From NCBI RefSeq assembly GCF_003426735.1, contig NZ_QVON01000006.1, positions 124,001 to 188,000 on the forward strand: DNA of 64,000 nt, given 5' to 3'. Shown piece after piece: positions 9,881 to 18,512 of this stretch (position 1 is its first letter; every line of letters starts with the position of its first letter). This stretch comes from Arenibacter sp. P308M17. GTDB taxonomy: Bacteria > Bacteroidota > Bacteroidia > Flavobacteriales > Flavobacteriaceae. The position numbers were made by a program, and so were the translations under genes. The notes under the pieces were generated by a model that was not told the DNA's origin, ran no database searches, and worked only from the letters and a program-made list of their open reading frames with translations.

Positions 9881-11668
9881 ATGACAAGAGAAACTAAAAA
9901 AATAATAAGTATTGCAGTATCTACCCTATTTGTGGGGTTATTGCTTGGATGGTTCTTTTTTGGAGGTTCCAAAAACACCACAGTTGATGAACACCAACAC
10001 GATAGTGAAATGGTCGGGGAAACCATTTGGACCTGTTCCATGCATCCTCAAATAAGACAGAACGAGCCAGGGGACTGCCCAATTTGCGGCATGGAATTAA
10101 TCCCCTTGGAAAGCGACGACAATTCAGAACTGGACCCAATGGCCATTAGTATGTCGCCAACTGCAATGCAAATCGCTAATGTAGGTACAGAAATTGTAGG
10201 CAAGGCCAAGCCTGTAAAATCTGTTCGATTGAATGGAAAAGTTGAGGCTGATGAGCGATCTGTTTATTCACAGTCTTCCCATATTCCTGGACGTATTGAA
10301 AAGCTAATGGTCAATTTTACTGGCGAGTATGTCAACAAAGGTCAAGTAATAGCTTCCATTTATTCGCCAGATTTGGTCAATGCTCAAGAAGAACTTTTTG
10401 AGGCTCGAAAAATTGTGGAAACAGAACCGCTTCTTTTTAACTCGGCCAAAGAAAAACTGAAAAACTGGAAGCTAACTGATAACCAAATTGCACAAATTTT
10501 AGAATCTGGAATTGTTAAAGAAGAACTCCCTATACTGGCAGATATATCGGGTTATGTGACCGAAAAAAAGGTCAATCTTGGGGATTATATCATGAAAGGA
10601 ATGGCTATATATGAGATTGCCAACCTAAATAGTGTTTGGATCTTATTCGACGTTTACGAATCGGATATGGCATGGGTAAAAAAGGGGGATGTAGTCAATT
10701 TTACAGTGCAATCCTTGCCTGGAGAAAGTTTTAAGAGCAAAATTTCATACATAGATCCCGTAATCGACCCTATGACACGAGTTGCAAAGGCTAGGGTAGA
10801 GATAAACAATAGCGGTTTAAAACTCAAACCCGAAATGTTTGTGTCAGGTACCGTAGAAGCAGAATTGCCAATAAAATCGGAAGCTATCATAGTTCCTAAA
10901 ACTGCCGTGATGTGGACCGGGCAACGTTCGGTAGTGTACATAAAGAATACTACAGCTAAGGGTGTTAATTTTATGATGCGTGATGTTACGTTAGGACCGG
11001 CTTTGGGAGATGGATTCGTCGTGAATGATGGGCTTCAAGAAGGTGAGGAAATAGCCATTAATGGTACATTCAGTATCGATGCCTCGGCGCAATTGGCTGG
11101 TAAGCCCAGTATGATGAATCCCGAGGGTGGTCCTGCCATGACTGGGCACAATCATGGGGGTGGCGCTATGCCTGCCACAAATGGAACACCCAATAAAACG
11201 GCTGCTAAAAAAGTATCGGTTAGTCAAAAAGCCAAAGATGCTCTAAAGCCCCTTTTTACTGAATATCTATCCATGAAAGATGCCTTGACAAATGACAACT
11301 TGGAAAACGCCAAAAAGGCAGGCTCAAATATCTTAAAAACGGTTGATGGATTGAACATGGCTTTATTTACTGGCGAATCGCACAATGTTTGGATGGGATT
11401 GAGCAGTGACTTAAAGAACACGCTTCAGCATGTTCAGCATTTTAAAACACTGGAAGAGATTCGAAAAGCGTTTCAACAGGTATCCAATATCATAATTGGA
11501 CTGGAAACGTCATTTAACCCCAACGACGAGGCGTTATATGTTATGCATTGCCCTATGGCCAATAACAACAAGGGTGCAGATTGGGTGAGCACTTCCAAAG
11601 AAGTAAAAAACCCATACTATGGACAGTCAATGCCTACTTGTGGGGAGGTTACAAAGGAGATTAAATAG
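9881..11668 (+). CDS. cusB: CusB, periplasmic adaptor with metal-binding N domain and C-terminal DUF3347
   Basis: Membrane-fusion protein joining CusA to its channel; 595 residues. Order: membrane anchor about 8-28; a heavy-metal-binding domain at 50-75 with C52, M54, H55, C66, C69 and M71; barrel-sandwich and beta-barrel domains about 90-420; a His/Met/Gly linker; a DUF3347 domain from about 447, ending with HCPMANNNKGADW and NPYYGQSMPTCG. DUF3347 is a Bacteroidota domain presumed to bind copper through these Cys, Met and His residues. Start at 9881 avoids overlap with the channel gene and gives a normal anchor. The same DUF3347 signature recurs in two free proteins downstream (16111, 17218), suggesting they deliver metal to, or compete with, this adaptor. 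Confidence 0.92.
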   Translation: MTRETKKIISIAVSTLFVGLLLGWFFFGGSKNTTVDEHQHDSEMVGETIWTCSMHPQIRQNEPGDCPICGMELIPLESDDNSELDPMAISMSPTAMQIANVGTEIVGKAKPVKSVRLNGKVEADERSVYSQSSHIPGRIEKLMVNFTGEYVNKGQVIASIYSPDLVNAQEELFEARKIVETEPLLFNSAKEKLKNWKLTDNQIAQILESGIVKEELPILADISGYVTEKKVNLGDYIMKGMAIYEIANLNSVWILFDVYESDMAWVKKGDVVNFTVQSLPGESFKSKISYIDPVIDPMTRVAKARVEINNSGLKLKPEMFVSGTVEAELPIKSEAIIVPKTAVMWTGQRSVVYIKNTTAKGVNFMMRDVTLGPALGDGFVVNDGLQEGEEIAINGTFSIDASAQLAGKPSMMNPEGGPAMTGHNHGGGAMPATNGTPNKTAAKKVSVSQKAKDALKPLFTEYLSMKDALTNDNLENAKKAGSNILKTVDGLNMALFTGESHNVWMGLSSDLKNTLQHVQHFKTLEEIRKAFQQVSNIIIGLETSFNPNDEALYVMHCPMANNNKGADWVSTSKEVKNPYYGQSMPTCGEVTKEIK

Positions 11669-11715
11669 GAACTCTCAAAGAGATTTCAATAAATTCTTAA
11701 AAAATAATATTGACA

Positions 11716-14142
11716 ATGAAAACTGTTAACACAATATTACTCTTATTCTTAACTTCATTATTATTCGCCCAAGTTGGCACAAATGGTGGGGACAGAAATG
11801 AAGAAGGGCGTCCCGTAATTGAGTATAACCTTACCCTGGAACAAAAGGAGATGACCCTTGGAGGCGTAACGGCCAATGGAATGACTATAAATGGTAGTAT
11901 TCCTGGCCCTACGTTAGAATTTAATGAAGGAGACCTTGCCATAATCAATGTAACCAATAAAATGGACAAAGAAACTTCAGTGCATTGGCACGGATTAATA
12001 CTTCCAAATTTCTATGACGGTGTACCCTATTTAACTACGCCACCAATTGAACCTGGTACGACATTTCAGTATAGAATTCCTATTAACCAATCGGGTACGT
12101 ATTGGTATCATTCCCATACAATGTTGCAGGAGCAGAAGGGAGTTTATGGTTCCATAGTCATTCATCCAAAAGAAAAGACATTGGAATATGACAAAGATTT
12201 GGTTGTAGTGTTATCTGACTGGACCAATGAAAAACCTATGAACGTTTTGCGTAACCTTAAAAGGGGTAACGAATGGTACCAAGTTAAAAAAGGTACCGCA
12301 GTGCCATTAAGTAGAGTCATAAAAGAAGGTGCATTGGGAGCTCAATTTAAGTTTTGGCGCGATAGAATGGAAGGTGCCGATATTGCAGACGTCTATTATC
12401 CTGCTTTTTTGTCCAATGGTAAAAAACTAGCAGAGTACCCAGATTTTCAACCCGGTGAAAAAGTAAGGATTCGCTTTATCAATGCGGCAGCATCTACCTA
12501 TTATTGGATGGATTTTGGAGGAGGCAACCCAATGGTTGTCTCAAGTGATGGTATAGATGTGGAACCTATATCCAAAAGCCGATTTCTTTTCGGAATTGCT
12601 GAAACCTATGATGTTATCGTTACCATCCCCGAAGGCACATTAGAAATTACAGCTACAGCGCAAGATGGTTCCGGACATACTTCCGTGCGTTTAGGACAAG
12701 GTATACTTTATCCTGCAAAACCGATTGACAGACCGGACAAAGTGGCAATGATGAAGCAAATGGCAAAAATGGATATGAAGATGGGCGCGCCTGCAATGGT
12801 AGGAAATCAAAAGAAAAAAACACCAGAGTTTTTGATGCAGAAATATGGAATGAAGATGAAGATGGATATGAAAGATGGACAGATGAACATGGATATGCCC
12901 GATAAGATGTCCATGAAGGATGGTGCAATGAAAAAGCAAATGGATATGAACATGAAGATGGATGAGAAAATGCCCATGAACGACGGCAATATGAATATGG
13001 ACAATACGATGGTAATGAAAAAGGATTCTATTCCAATGAACCATAATAAAACAAGGGACAAAATGAATGACCACATGAATCACGATATGTCCAAGATGCA
13101 AAAAGATTCAACAGCTTTTGATTACAATGCACGTAAAACCTATTTCAACTATGATTTTCTAAAAGCTAAGGAAAGTACAACTTACGGGGCGGATATACCG
13201 GTAAATGACATTCTGCTCAATCTAACCGGAAATATGCAACGTTACGTGTGGAGTATGAATGGAGTACCATTGTCTGAAACAGATAAGATTAAAATCAAGG
13301 GTGGGGAAGTTACAAGAATTACTTTGAATAACATTACAATGATGCACCACCCAATGCATTTACACGGGCATTACTTCAGGGTAATCAACGAAAACGGGGA
13401 ACGTTCGCCACTAAAACATACCGTTAATGTACCACCGATGCAAAAAGTGGTCATCGAATTTTACAATGAAGAGTATGGCGATTGGTTTTTTCATTGTCAC
13501 GTATTGTATCATATGATGGGTGGTATGGCACGTGTATTTAGTTATGATACGCCAAGAGACGAACGGATGGCGGAATTTCCAGTACAAAAACTAATTGATG
13601 AGACCGACCACTATTATTCGTGGGGGGCTGCTCGTGTAAGTTCAAACTTTAATGAACTTTTTTTGATGTCGAGCAACATTCGTAACGAATTTGGATTACG
13701 TGCCGAATTTGATTATGACCAAAATGCAGAGATAGAAGTGAACTATAATCGATACCTCAATGATTGGGTACGCTTGTATGCAGGGGTGAATACCGAAACT
13801 TCAACACCAGATTCTTACGATAAATTTAATACTGTTGGATTGGTTGGGGTTAAATACTTTACGCCTTATAGATTTAATGTAGATGTGAGTATGGACCATC
13901 AATTGCGCCCAAGAATAAGACTGGACAGAGAGTTGTTGATTTTTCCAAGAATTTTCTTAGAAGGAGAATATGAATACAGAGCGGATTTTGGTTGGGTCAA
14001 TGATTTGGAAAACAATAAATCTTTTGAAAGTGAAACCCAATGGCTCGTAGGGCTTGCGTACATTGTTTCCAGAAACTTTTCCATACAAGGAAATTACAAT
14101 AATCGTTATGGCTGGGGTGGCGGTCTGTTAGTTAGATTTTAA
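11716..14142 (+). CDS. Multicopper oxidase with Met-rich insert, fused to a CopB-like outer-membrane domain
   Basis: Periplasmic copper oxidase, 808 residues, likely to oxidise toxic Cu(I). Signal peptide 1-18. Copper ligands: HWHG at 90-93, HSH at 132-134, HHPMHLHGH at 544-552 and HCHVLYHMMGGM at 593-604, complete for type 1, 2 and 3 sites. About residues 344-460 is a repetitive insert with 33 Met in roughly 115 residues plus several His, as expected for Cu(I) capture. From about 636 to the end the sequence changes to alternating beta strands with FGLRAEFDY, LFLMSSNIRNEF and a terminal Phe, resembling CopB (PcoB), normally a separate outer-membrane protein. An ATG at 11716 is preferred to a TTG six bases upstream. 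Three bases separate it from the permease gene. Confidence 0.88.
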   Translation: MKTVNTILLLFLTSLLFAQVGTNGGDRNEEGRPVIEYNLTLEQKEMTLGGVTANGMTINGSIPGPTLEFNEGDLAIINVTNKMDKETSVHWHGLILPNFYDGVPYLTTPPIEPGTTFQYRIPINQSGTYWYHSHTMLQEQKGVYGSIVIHPKEKTLEYDKDLVVVLSDWTNEKPMNVLRNLKRGNEWYQVKKGTAVPLSRVIKEGALGAQFKFWRDRMEGADIADVYYPAFLSNGKKLAEYPDFQPGEKVRIRFINAAASTYYWMDFGGGNPMVVSSDGIDVEPISKSRFLFGIAETYDVIVTIPEGTLEITATAQDGSGHTSVRLGQGILYPAKPIDRPDKVAMMKQMAKMDMKMGAPAMVGNQKKKTPEFLMQKYGMKMKMDMKDGQMNMDMPDKMSMKDGAMKKQMDMNMKMDEKMPMNDGNMNMDNTMVMKKDSIPMNHNKTRDKMNDHMNHDMSKMQKDSTAFDYNARKTYFNYDFLKAKESTTYGADIPVNDILLNLTGNMQRYVWSMNGVPLSETDKIKIKGGEVTRITLNNITMMHHPMHLHGHYFRVINENGERSPLKHTVNVPPMQKVVIEFYNEEYGDWFFHCHVLYHMMGGMARVFSYDTPRDERMAEFPVQKLIDETDHYYSWGAARVSSNFNELFLMSSNIRNEFGLRAEFDYDQNAEIEVNYNRYLNDWVRLYAGVNTETSTPDSYDKFNTVGLVGVKYFTPYRFNVDVSMDHQLRPRIRLDRELLIFPRIFLEGEYEYRADFGWVNDLENNKSFESETQWLVGLAYIVSRNFSIQGNYNNRYGWGGGLLVRF

Positions 14143-14145
14143 GAA

Positions 14146-15444
14146 ATGGCACAATACAGAAAAAATAGCCTGAGCTTGACCGGAGCCGTATCACTTGGTA
14201 CGGGTGTAATGATCGGTGCGGGAATTTTTGCCCTTTTGGGCCAAGTGGCCGAGCTATCCGGTCAATGGTTTCCCATCGCATTTTTGGTCGGTGCTATTAT
14301 CTCAGGATTTAGTGCATACTCTTATATAAAAATGTCAAATGCCTACCCATCCGCAGGTGGAATAGCCAATTACCTGAAAAAGATTTATGGCAAGAGTGCA
14401 TTAACCGCTTCCGGAGCATTATTGATGGCCTTCTCAATGGTCATTAATGAAAGTCTGGTCGCACGAACATTTGGTTCGTACACCTTGCAATTGTTCGATG
14501 TGGGCGATGATAGTATTTGGGTTCCTATTTTGGGTGTTTTGCTATTGGTCGTAGCCTTTTTGATCAACATTTCAGGGAACAATATTATTGGCAAATCATC
14601 CTTAGCCATGGCCATCTTGAAGATTGGCGGCATTTCCATTTTTGCCATTGGCGGACTTTGGGCCGCTGGGTTTTCGTTTGGCGAGGTACTACCATCCAGC
14701 GATTTAAGCGAGTATCCCATTGCAAGTTATTTGGGGGCTTTGGCCTTATCGATTTTGGCGTACAAAGGGTTTACCACAATAACCAATAGTGGGGGAGAAA
14801 TTGTAGACCCGAATAAAAACGTAGGCAGGGCCATTATCATTTCATTGGCCATTTGCACCTTGGTATACCTATTGGTCGCGTTTGCGGTATCATCTAATCT
14901 TTCCATAGAGGAAATTATAAAAGCCAAAGATTACTCATTGGCAGAAGCGTCAAAACCGGCTTTTGGCAAGTATGGTCTTTGGTTTACGGTAGGCATCGCT
15001 ATTGTGGCTACAATTTCTGGGGTCGTAGCAAGTGTTTTTGCGGTTTCTAGAATGACGGCCATGCTTACCGATATGGAGCTTATTCCCCATAACCATTTTG
15101 ACATGTCGGGTGGTATCCAAAGGCATATGTTGGTCTACACCGTTGTATTGGCCATCACGTTGACTGTGTTGTTCGATCTCACACGGATCGCCTCCTTGGG
15201 TGCGATCCTCTATCTGATTATGGATATCGGAATTCATTGGGGCATCCTAAAAAATTTGAAAAAGGATATAAAGGCAAACACCTACATAATCGCAACTGCC
15301 ATTTTTCTGGACCTTGTCGTTCTGGGAGCTTTTTTATATATAAAGGCATCGAGCGATCTACTGGTGGTGGTCGTGTCGGCAGTACTGATGGTCCTCATAT
15401 TTACAGGGGAAAAATGGTTTTTGAAAAGAAATGATAACACTTAA
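14146..15444 (+). CDS. APC-superfamily amino-acid permease
   Basis: A 432-residue inner-membrane transporter with about 12 hydrophobic segments. The N-terminal TM1 motif GTGVMIGAGIFALLG is the helix-breaking substrate site of amino acid-polyamine-organocation permeases; TM6 contains LAYKGFTTITNSGGEI. Substrate unknown. It starts three bases after the oxidase stop and is therefore likely to be expressed with the copper genes, perhaps to move a metal-binding amino acid or supply precursors under copper stress; that link is inference from position only. Confidence 0.85.
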   Translation: MAQYRKNSLSLTGAVSLGTGVMIGAGIFALLGQVAELSGQWFPIAFLVGAIISGFSAYSYIKMSNAYPSAGGIANYLKKIYGKSALTASGALLMAFSMVINESLVARTFGSYTLQLFDVGDDSIWVPILGVLLLVVAFLINISGNNIIGKSSLAMAILKIGGISIFAIGGLWAAGFSFGEVLPSSDLSEYPIASYLGALALSILAYKGFTTITNSGGEIVDPNKNVGRAIIISLAICTLVYLLVAFAVSSNLSIEEIIKAKDYSLAEASKPAFGKYGLWFTVGIAIVATISGVVASVFAVSRMTAMLTDMELIPHNHFDMSGGIQRHMLVYTVVLAITLTVLFDLTRIASLGAILYLIMDIGIHWGILKNLKKDIKANTYIIATAIFLDLVVLGAFLYIKASSDLLVVVVSAVLMVLIFTGEKWFLKRNDNT

Positions 15445-15456
15445 AATAGAGAAGTT

Positions 15457-15648
15457 ATGATGATGTACTGGTGGGTCATAGTCTTGGCCGTGATAGTTAT
15501 AGGAATTTTTTTCTATGCAGGAAAAAATGGGAAGCAGATGGGAAAAGGAGAAAGTCCCATGGAAATCTTGGACAACCGTTTCGCAAAGGGCGAAATATCA
15601 AAAGAGGAATAGGAAGAACAAAAACGAACGATTAATTCTAAAAACTAA
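15457..15648 (+). pseudogene. SHOCT-domain small membrane protein interrupted by an in-frame amber codon
   Basis: ATG at 15457 gives a 51-residue product with one membrane segment (YWWVIVLAVIVIGIFFYAG) and the start of a SHOCT domain, ILDNRFAKGEISKEE, ending at TAG 15610-15612. SHOCT domains normally continue Tyr-Glu-Glu at this point. The same frame runs on as EEQKRTINSKN to TAA at 15646-15648, so a single Tyr (TAT/TAC) to TAG change explains the stop. The truncated protein may still be made. It lies 12 bases after the permease and 4 bases before the DUF302 gene. A sequencing error is possible. Confidence 0.7.
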
Positions 15649-15652
15649 GAAG

Positions 15653-16039
15653 ATGAAGTATTATTTTAATAAAACACTCAACGAAGACTTTGACAAAGTA
15701 ATCGAAAAGGTTACCGAGGAACTAAAAAACGAAGGTTTTGGCATCTTGACGGAAATCGATGTTAAGGAAACCTTGAAAAAGAAACTGGACGTCGATTTCA
15801 AAAAGTACAAAATACTCGGTGCCTGTAACCCGCCTTATGCCCACAAAGCATTGGAAGCCGAAGATAAGATAGGCACTATGCTTCCTTGTAATGTAATCGT
15901 ACAGGAAATCGAGGAGGGTACGGTCGAAGTTGCCGCGGTAAACCCCATGGCTTCCATGCAAGCGGTAGAAAATGAACAATTGAAAGAAGTGGCCGAAGAA
16001 ATTACCAACAGGCTTGAACATGTAATAGATAAACTTTAG
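15653..16039 (+). CDS. DUF302 family protein
   Basis: A 128-residue cytoplasmic protein of family DUF302 (function unknown, often beside metal and redox genes). Family features: GFGILTEIDVKETLKKKLDVDF, split here as GFGILTEID and KKLDVDF, then YKILGACNPPYAHKAL, then MLPCNVIVQE. The start at 15653 (MKYYFNKTL) matches other members; an upstream open stretch from 15515 in the same frame overlaps the SHOCT gene and has no family character. The conserved Cys in GACNPP and LPCN could bind metal or a thiol; this is inference. Confidence 0.85.
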   Translation: MKYYFNKTLNEDFDKVIEKVTEELKNEGFGILTEIDVKETLKKKLDVDFKKYKILGACNPPYAHKALEAEDKIGTMLPCNVIVQEIEEGTVEVAAVNPMASMQAVENEQLKEVAEEITNRLEHVIDKL

Positions 16040-16110
16040 GGGTCGGGATCATCCAAATTACAGAAAACAAAAAGTAACACAAATAATTATAATTCTAAAA
16101 AACACAAACA

Positions 16111-16740
16111 ATGAAAAAGGTAAGAGTATCAACAGGAATTTTGGCAATGGCGGTAATTGCACTAGGTGCAACATCGTGCAAGGACACAAAAAAAGAGGGT
16201 AGTAGTGCAGATGGGGTACAATCCGAACACATGGATGACAATGGGCACATGGGTGATGGAATGGAAGATCATTCGCAAATGGACCAAGACAATATGAACC
16301 AGGGCGGAATGGCCATGATGTCATCAGAAGTTGTCGCGGATTATCTTACGCTCAAAAACGCCCTTGTATCAGATGATAAAGACGGTGCAGCAACGGCAGG
16401 AGAAAAGCTGGAAGGTAGTCTTAAGGATTTTGACACGAGCAAATTTTCAGACGAACAACGGGCCGAGTTAACAGATATTATTGAAGATGCCACAGAACAT
16501 GCGGAACATATCGCCAAAAGCGACATCGGGCACCAACGTGAGCACTTTGATATATTGAGCAAAGATGTCATTGACCTTTTGGCCATTACAGGTTCTGAAA
16601 GAACACTTTACCAAGCCTATTGTCCAATGTACAACAATAATAAGGGAGCACAATGGTTAAGTGCCACTGAAGAAATCAAGAATCCTTATTACGGAAGCAA
16701 AATGATGACCTGCGGTAGTGTACAAAAGCAAATCAATTAA
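16111..16740 (+). CDS. DUF3347 lipoprotein, His/Met-rich
   Basis: A 209-residue lipoprotein: lipobox GATSC around residue 25, then a His/Met/Asp-rich linker (HMDDNGHMGDGMEDHSQM region, residues 39-70) suited to binding copper, then a helical DUF3347 domain with YCPMYNNNKGAQW and NPYYGSKMMTCG at the C terminus. The same closing signature is in CusB and in the protein at 17218. Probable role: periplasmic copper storage or transfer to the Cus exporter (inference). The stop abuts the GTG start of the next gene. Confidence 0.82.
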   Translation: MKKVRVSTGILAMAVIALGATSCKDTKKEGSSADGVQSEHMDDNGHMGDGMEDHSQMDQDNMNQGGMAMMSSEVVADYLTLKNALVSDDKDGAATAGEKLEGSLKDFDTSKFSDEQRAELTDIIEDATEHAEHIAKSDIGHQREHFDILSKDVIDLLAITGSERTLYQAYCPMYNNNKGAQWLSATEEIKNPYYGSKMMTCGSVQKQIN

Positions 16741-17193
16741 GTGAAGGCGGTAAAGGTCACAGGATGGATTCTGTTGGTAGCGTTGGTGGGCATCCAGTTT
16801 ATGCCCACCGAACGCAATCAAAGCGATTTGATACCCAAAACGGATTTTATGGTCGTTAACGAGGTGCCAAAAAATATCGAGAGCATCATCAAAACCTCTT
16901 GTTATGACTGCCACAGCAATAATACCGACTATCCTTGGTACAATAAGGTGCAACCGGTGGCGTGGTACTTGGAAGACCATGTGGAGCATGGCAAGGAAGA
17001 ATTGAATTTTAGCGAATGGGACACCTATTCATCGCGAAGAAAGAATAGCAAACTAAAATCCATTATAAGCCAAATCGAGGATGATGAAATGCCCCTTACA
17101 TCGTACACGCTCATCCATAGAGACGCAAAACTTTCGGATACCGAAAAGAAAATCGTTTTGGATTGGGTGTCAAAACTAAAGGACAGTTTATAA
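16741..17193 (+). CDS. Haem-binding domain protein (single CxxCH c-type haem)
   Basis: A 150-residue protein with an N-terminal hydrophobic anchor (residues 6-20) and one c-type haem site CYDCH at 54-58, followed by NNTDYPWYNKVQPVAW, the pattern of the haem-binding domain family PF14376. The start is GTG directly after the previous TAA; the hydrophobic segment supports it. It probably faces the periplasm. Between two DUF3347 genes it may carry electrons for copper redox chemistry together with the multicopper oxidase; this is inference. Confidence 0.82.
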   Translation: MKAVKVTGWILLVALVGIQFMPTERNQSDLIPKTDFMVVNEVPKNIESIIKTSCYDCHSNNTDYPWYNKVQPVAWYLEDHVEHGKEELNFSEWDTYSSRRKNSKLKSIISQIEDDEMPLTSYTLIHRDAKLSDTEKKIVLDWVSKLKDSL

Positions 17194-17217
17194 TAGAATA
17201 ACTTAAAAGTAATAACA

Positions 17218-17736
17218 ATGAAAAAAATAAATAATGGATTTGTGGTCATGTTGATGCTGACTATTTCTTTTGTTTCAGCACAAGATAAGATAAAGTTGAA
17301 CCATGACCATAGCAAAATGGAAATGAAGCAAACGCCTATTGAGTTCAGTAATGAGAATGTGGCCAATGCCTACGAACATTATGAACACGTAAAAAATGAT
17401 CTGGTCGGTTCAAATCCTGGAGATGCCCAAAAGGGTGCGGAGATGTTGAACGAAGCACTTGGTAAAGTTGAAGGTGCCGGTGCCGCTTTATCGGCATCCC
17501 AAAAGATAGCCGCTACGGATAATTTAAAGGTACAGCGAAAAGCATTTTCAGAATTGAGTACTAAAATGGAAGATATTTTAAGAGGAAAAATAACGGCGGG
17601 TAAACTGTATAAGGATTTTTGTCCCATGGCCTTGAACGGGGGCGCCTATTGGTTATCCTCTATCGAGGATATCCGTAATCCGTACTACGGCGCCCAAATG
17701 CTCAGCTGTGGAAAGGTTGCGGAAGTAATCCAATAA
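17218..17736 (+). CDS. DUF3347 periplasmic protein
   Basis: A 172-residue protein with a signal peptide (cleavage after FVSAQ near residue 22), a short His/Met stretch (NHDHSKMEMKQ), a helical middle and a closing DUF3347 signature FCPMALNGGAYW and NPYYGAQMLSCG. Compared with the copies in CusB and at 16111 the Asn-Asn-Asn-Lys segment is replaced by Leu-Asn-Gly, so it is a diverged paralogue. Likely a soluble copper-binding partner of the Cus system (inference from family and place). Confidence 0.82.
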   Translation: MKKINNGFVVMLMLTISFVSAQDKIKLNHDHSKMEMKQTPIEFSNENVANAYEHYEHVKNDLVGSNPGDAQKGAEMLNEALGKVEGAGAALSASQKIAATDNLKVQRKAFSELSTKMEDILRGKITAGKLYKDFCPMALNGGAYWLSSIEDIRNPYYGAQMLSCGKVAEVIQ

Positions 17737-17742
17737 TAAAAG

Positions 17743-17804
17743 CCTGTTATGGGAAGTAGCGATTTAGTTTGGTTGGTTAGTTGGTTAGCCCCTTCCCTTT
17801 CAGG
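17743..17804 (+). repeat. Hairpin element 1 with GTTA-rich loop
   Basis: Stem CCTG/CAGG (17743-17746 with 17801-17804) plus GGGAAG/CTTCCC (17751-17756 with 17792-17797), internal loops TTAT and TTT, and a 35-base loop rich in GGTT and GTTAGTT. Architecture and stem sequence match element 3 at 18513. A 40-codon ORF (ATG 17749, TAA 17871) overlaps it but looks accidental. No T tract follows, so it is not a standard terminator. Confidence 0.6.
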
Positions 17805-17882
17805 TAATATCCGGTTGGTGTTGGCCAAAGAATTGAAGGCCAATTTTAGTGGTCTTAAAAAAGAAGTCTAAGTAGAAAATAA

Positions 17883-18413
17883 ATGGAAGAATTAAGCCTC
17901 GGCATTTTCGTTGTACCCACTATAGCGTTGACTTTGGTCATTTTGGGTTATTTGTATTTTGCGAAACAGGTAACAGACATAGGGGAATATAGGAGGTTTG
18001 TGTTTGCAGTGGCAGTAACGTCCTTTATGTTGAATTTTATATGGGAGCTGGCGCAAGGCCCATTGTACGAAGGGTTCGAATATGATTTGAAACATATCTC
18101 CTTTTGCGCCTTGGCATCCGTCGCGGATATGTTGATGGTATTCATACTGCTTTTTGCCTTAGGACTAATTTATAAGGATGTGTATTGGATGCAAAATTGG
18201 GGTTCGAAAAGTATGTTGCTTTTGGTCCTTGTCGGATTTTTTGGGGCTATTCTAGCAGAGGTTTGGCATACCGCTAGGGGCGATTGGGCCTATGTTGATG
18301 CCATGCCACGATTGCCAGTAGCAGAAGTGGGGATTTCGCCCGTTCTTCAGTTTACGATATTACCATGGCTGATTTTTTTGATTTGCAAGAAGTTTATAAT
18401 GGAAAAAGTATAG
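17883..18413 (+). CDS. Uncharacterised multi-pass membrane protein
   Basis: 176 residues with five hydrophobic stretches (about 8-26, 38-56, 70-100, 112-130, 150-170). Conserved-looking motifs are NFIWELAQGPLYEG in TM2 and the polar stretch AEVWHTARGDWAYVDAMPRLP before the last helix, containing His, Arg and Asp that could form a membrane-embedded site. I have seen similar unnamed membrane proteins but know no function. It is bracketed by hairpin elements on both sides (17743 and 18425/18513), so its mRNA may be separately processed. Confidence 0.7.
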   Translation: MEELSLGIFVVPTIALTLVILGYLYFAKQVTDIGEYRRFVFAVAVTSFMLNFIWELAQGPLYEGFEYDLKHISFCALASVADMLMVFILLFALGLIYKDVYWMQNWGSKSMLLLVLVGFFGAILAEVWHTARGDWAYVDAMPRLPVAEVGISPVLQFTILPWLIFLICKKFIMEKV

Positions 18414-18424
18414 TAAGATATAGC

Positions 18425-18490
18425 TCTGGGTGGGCTTTGGGAGTGTTTTTTGTTTGGTTAATTATTTAGTGTTTCCCATTTCTGCCCAGA
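18425..18490 (+). repeat. Hairpin element 2 with GTTA-rich loop
   Basis: Stem TCTGGG/CCCAGA (18425-18430 with 18485-18490) plus TGGGA/TCCCA (18438-18442 with 18474-18478), with a loop containing GTTTGGTTAATTATTTAGTG. The stem sequence differs from elements 1 and 3 but the two-part stem and the loop type are kept. Confidence 0.5.
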
Positions 18491-18512
18491 CGATAGTGTT
18501 GAAGGAAAAAGT

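Noticed and set aside
12691-13101. Long antisense frames rich in His/Ile opposite the multicopper oxidase
   Set aside because: They are the reverse complement of the Met-rich repeat (ATG/GAT codons read as His and Ile); no start context or family.
17749-17871. A 40-codon ORF between the second DUF3347 gene and the membrane protein gene
   Set aside because: Its first half is the hairpin element; Trp/Leu/Val content reflects the GTTA-rich loop, not a protein.
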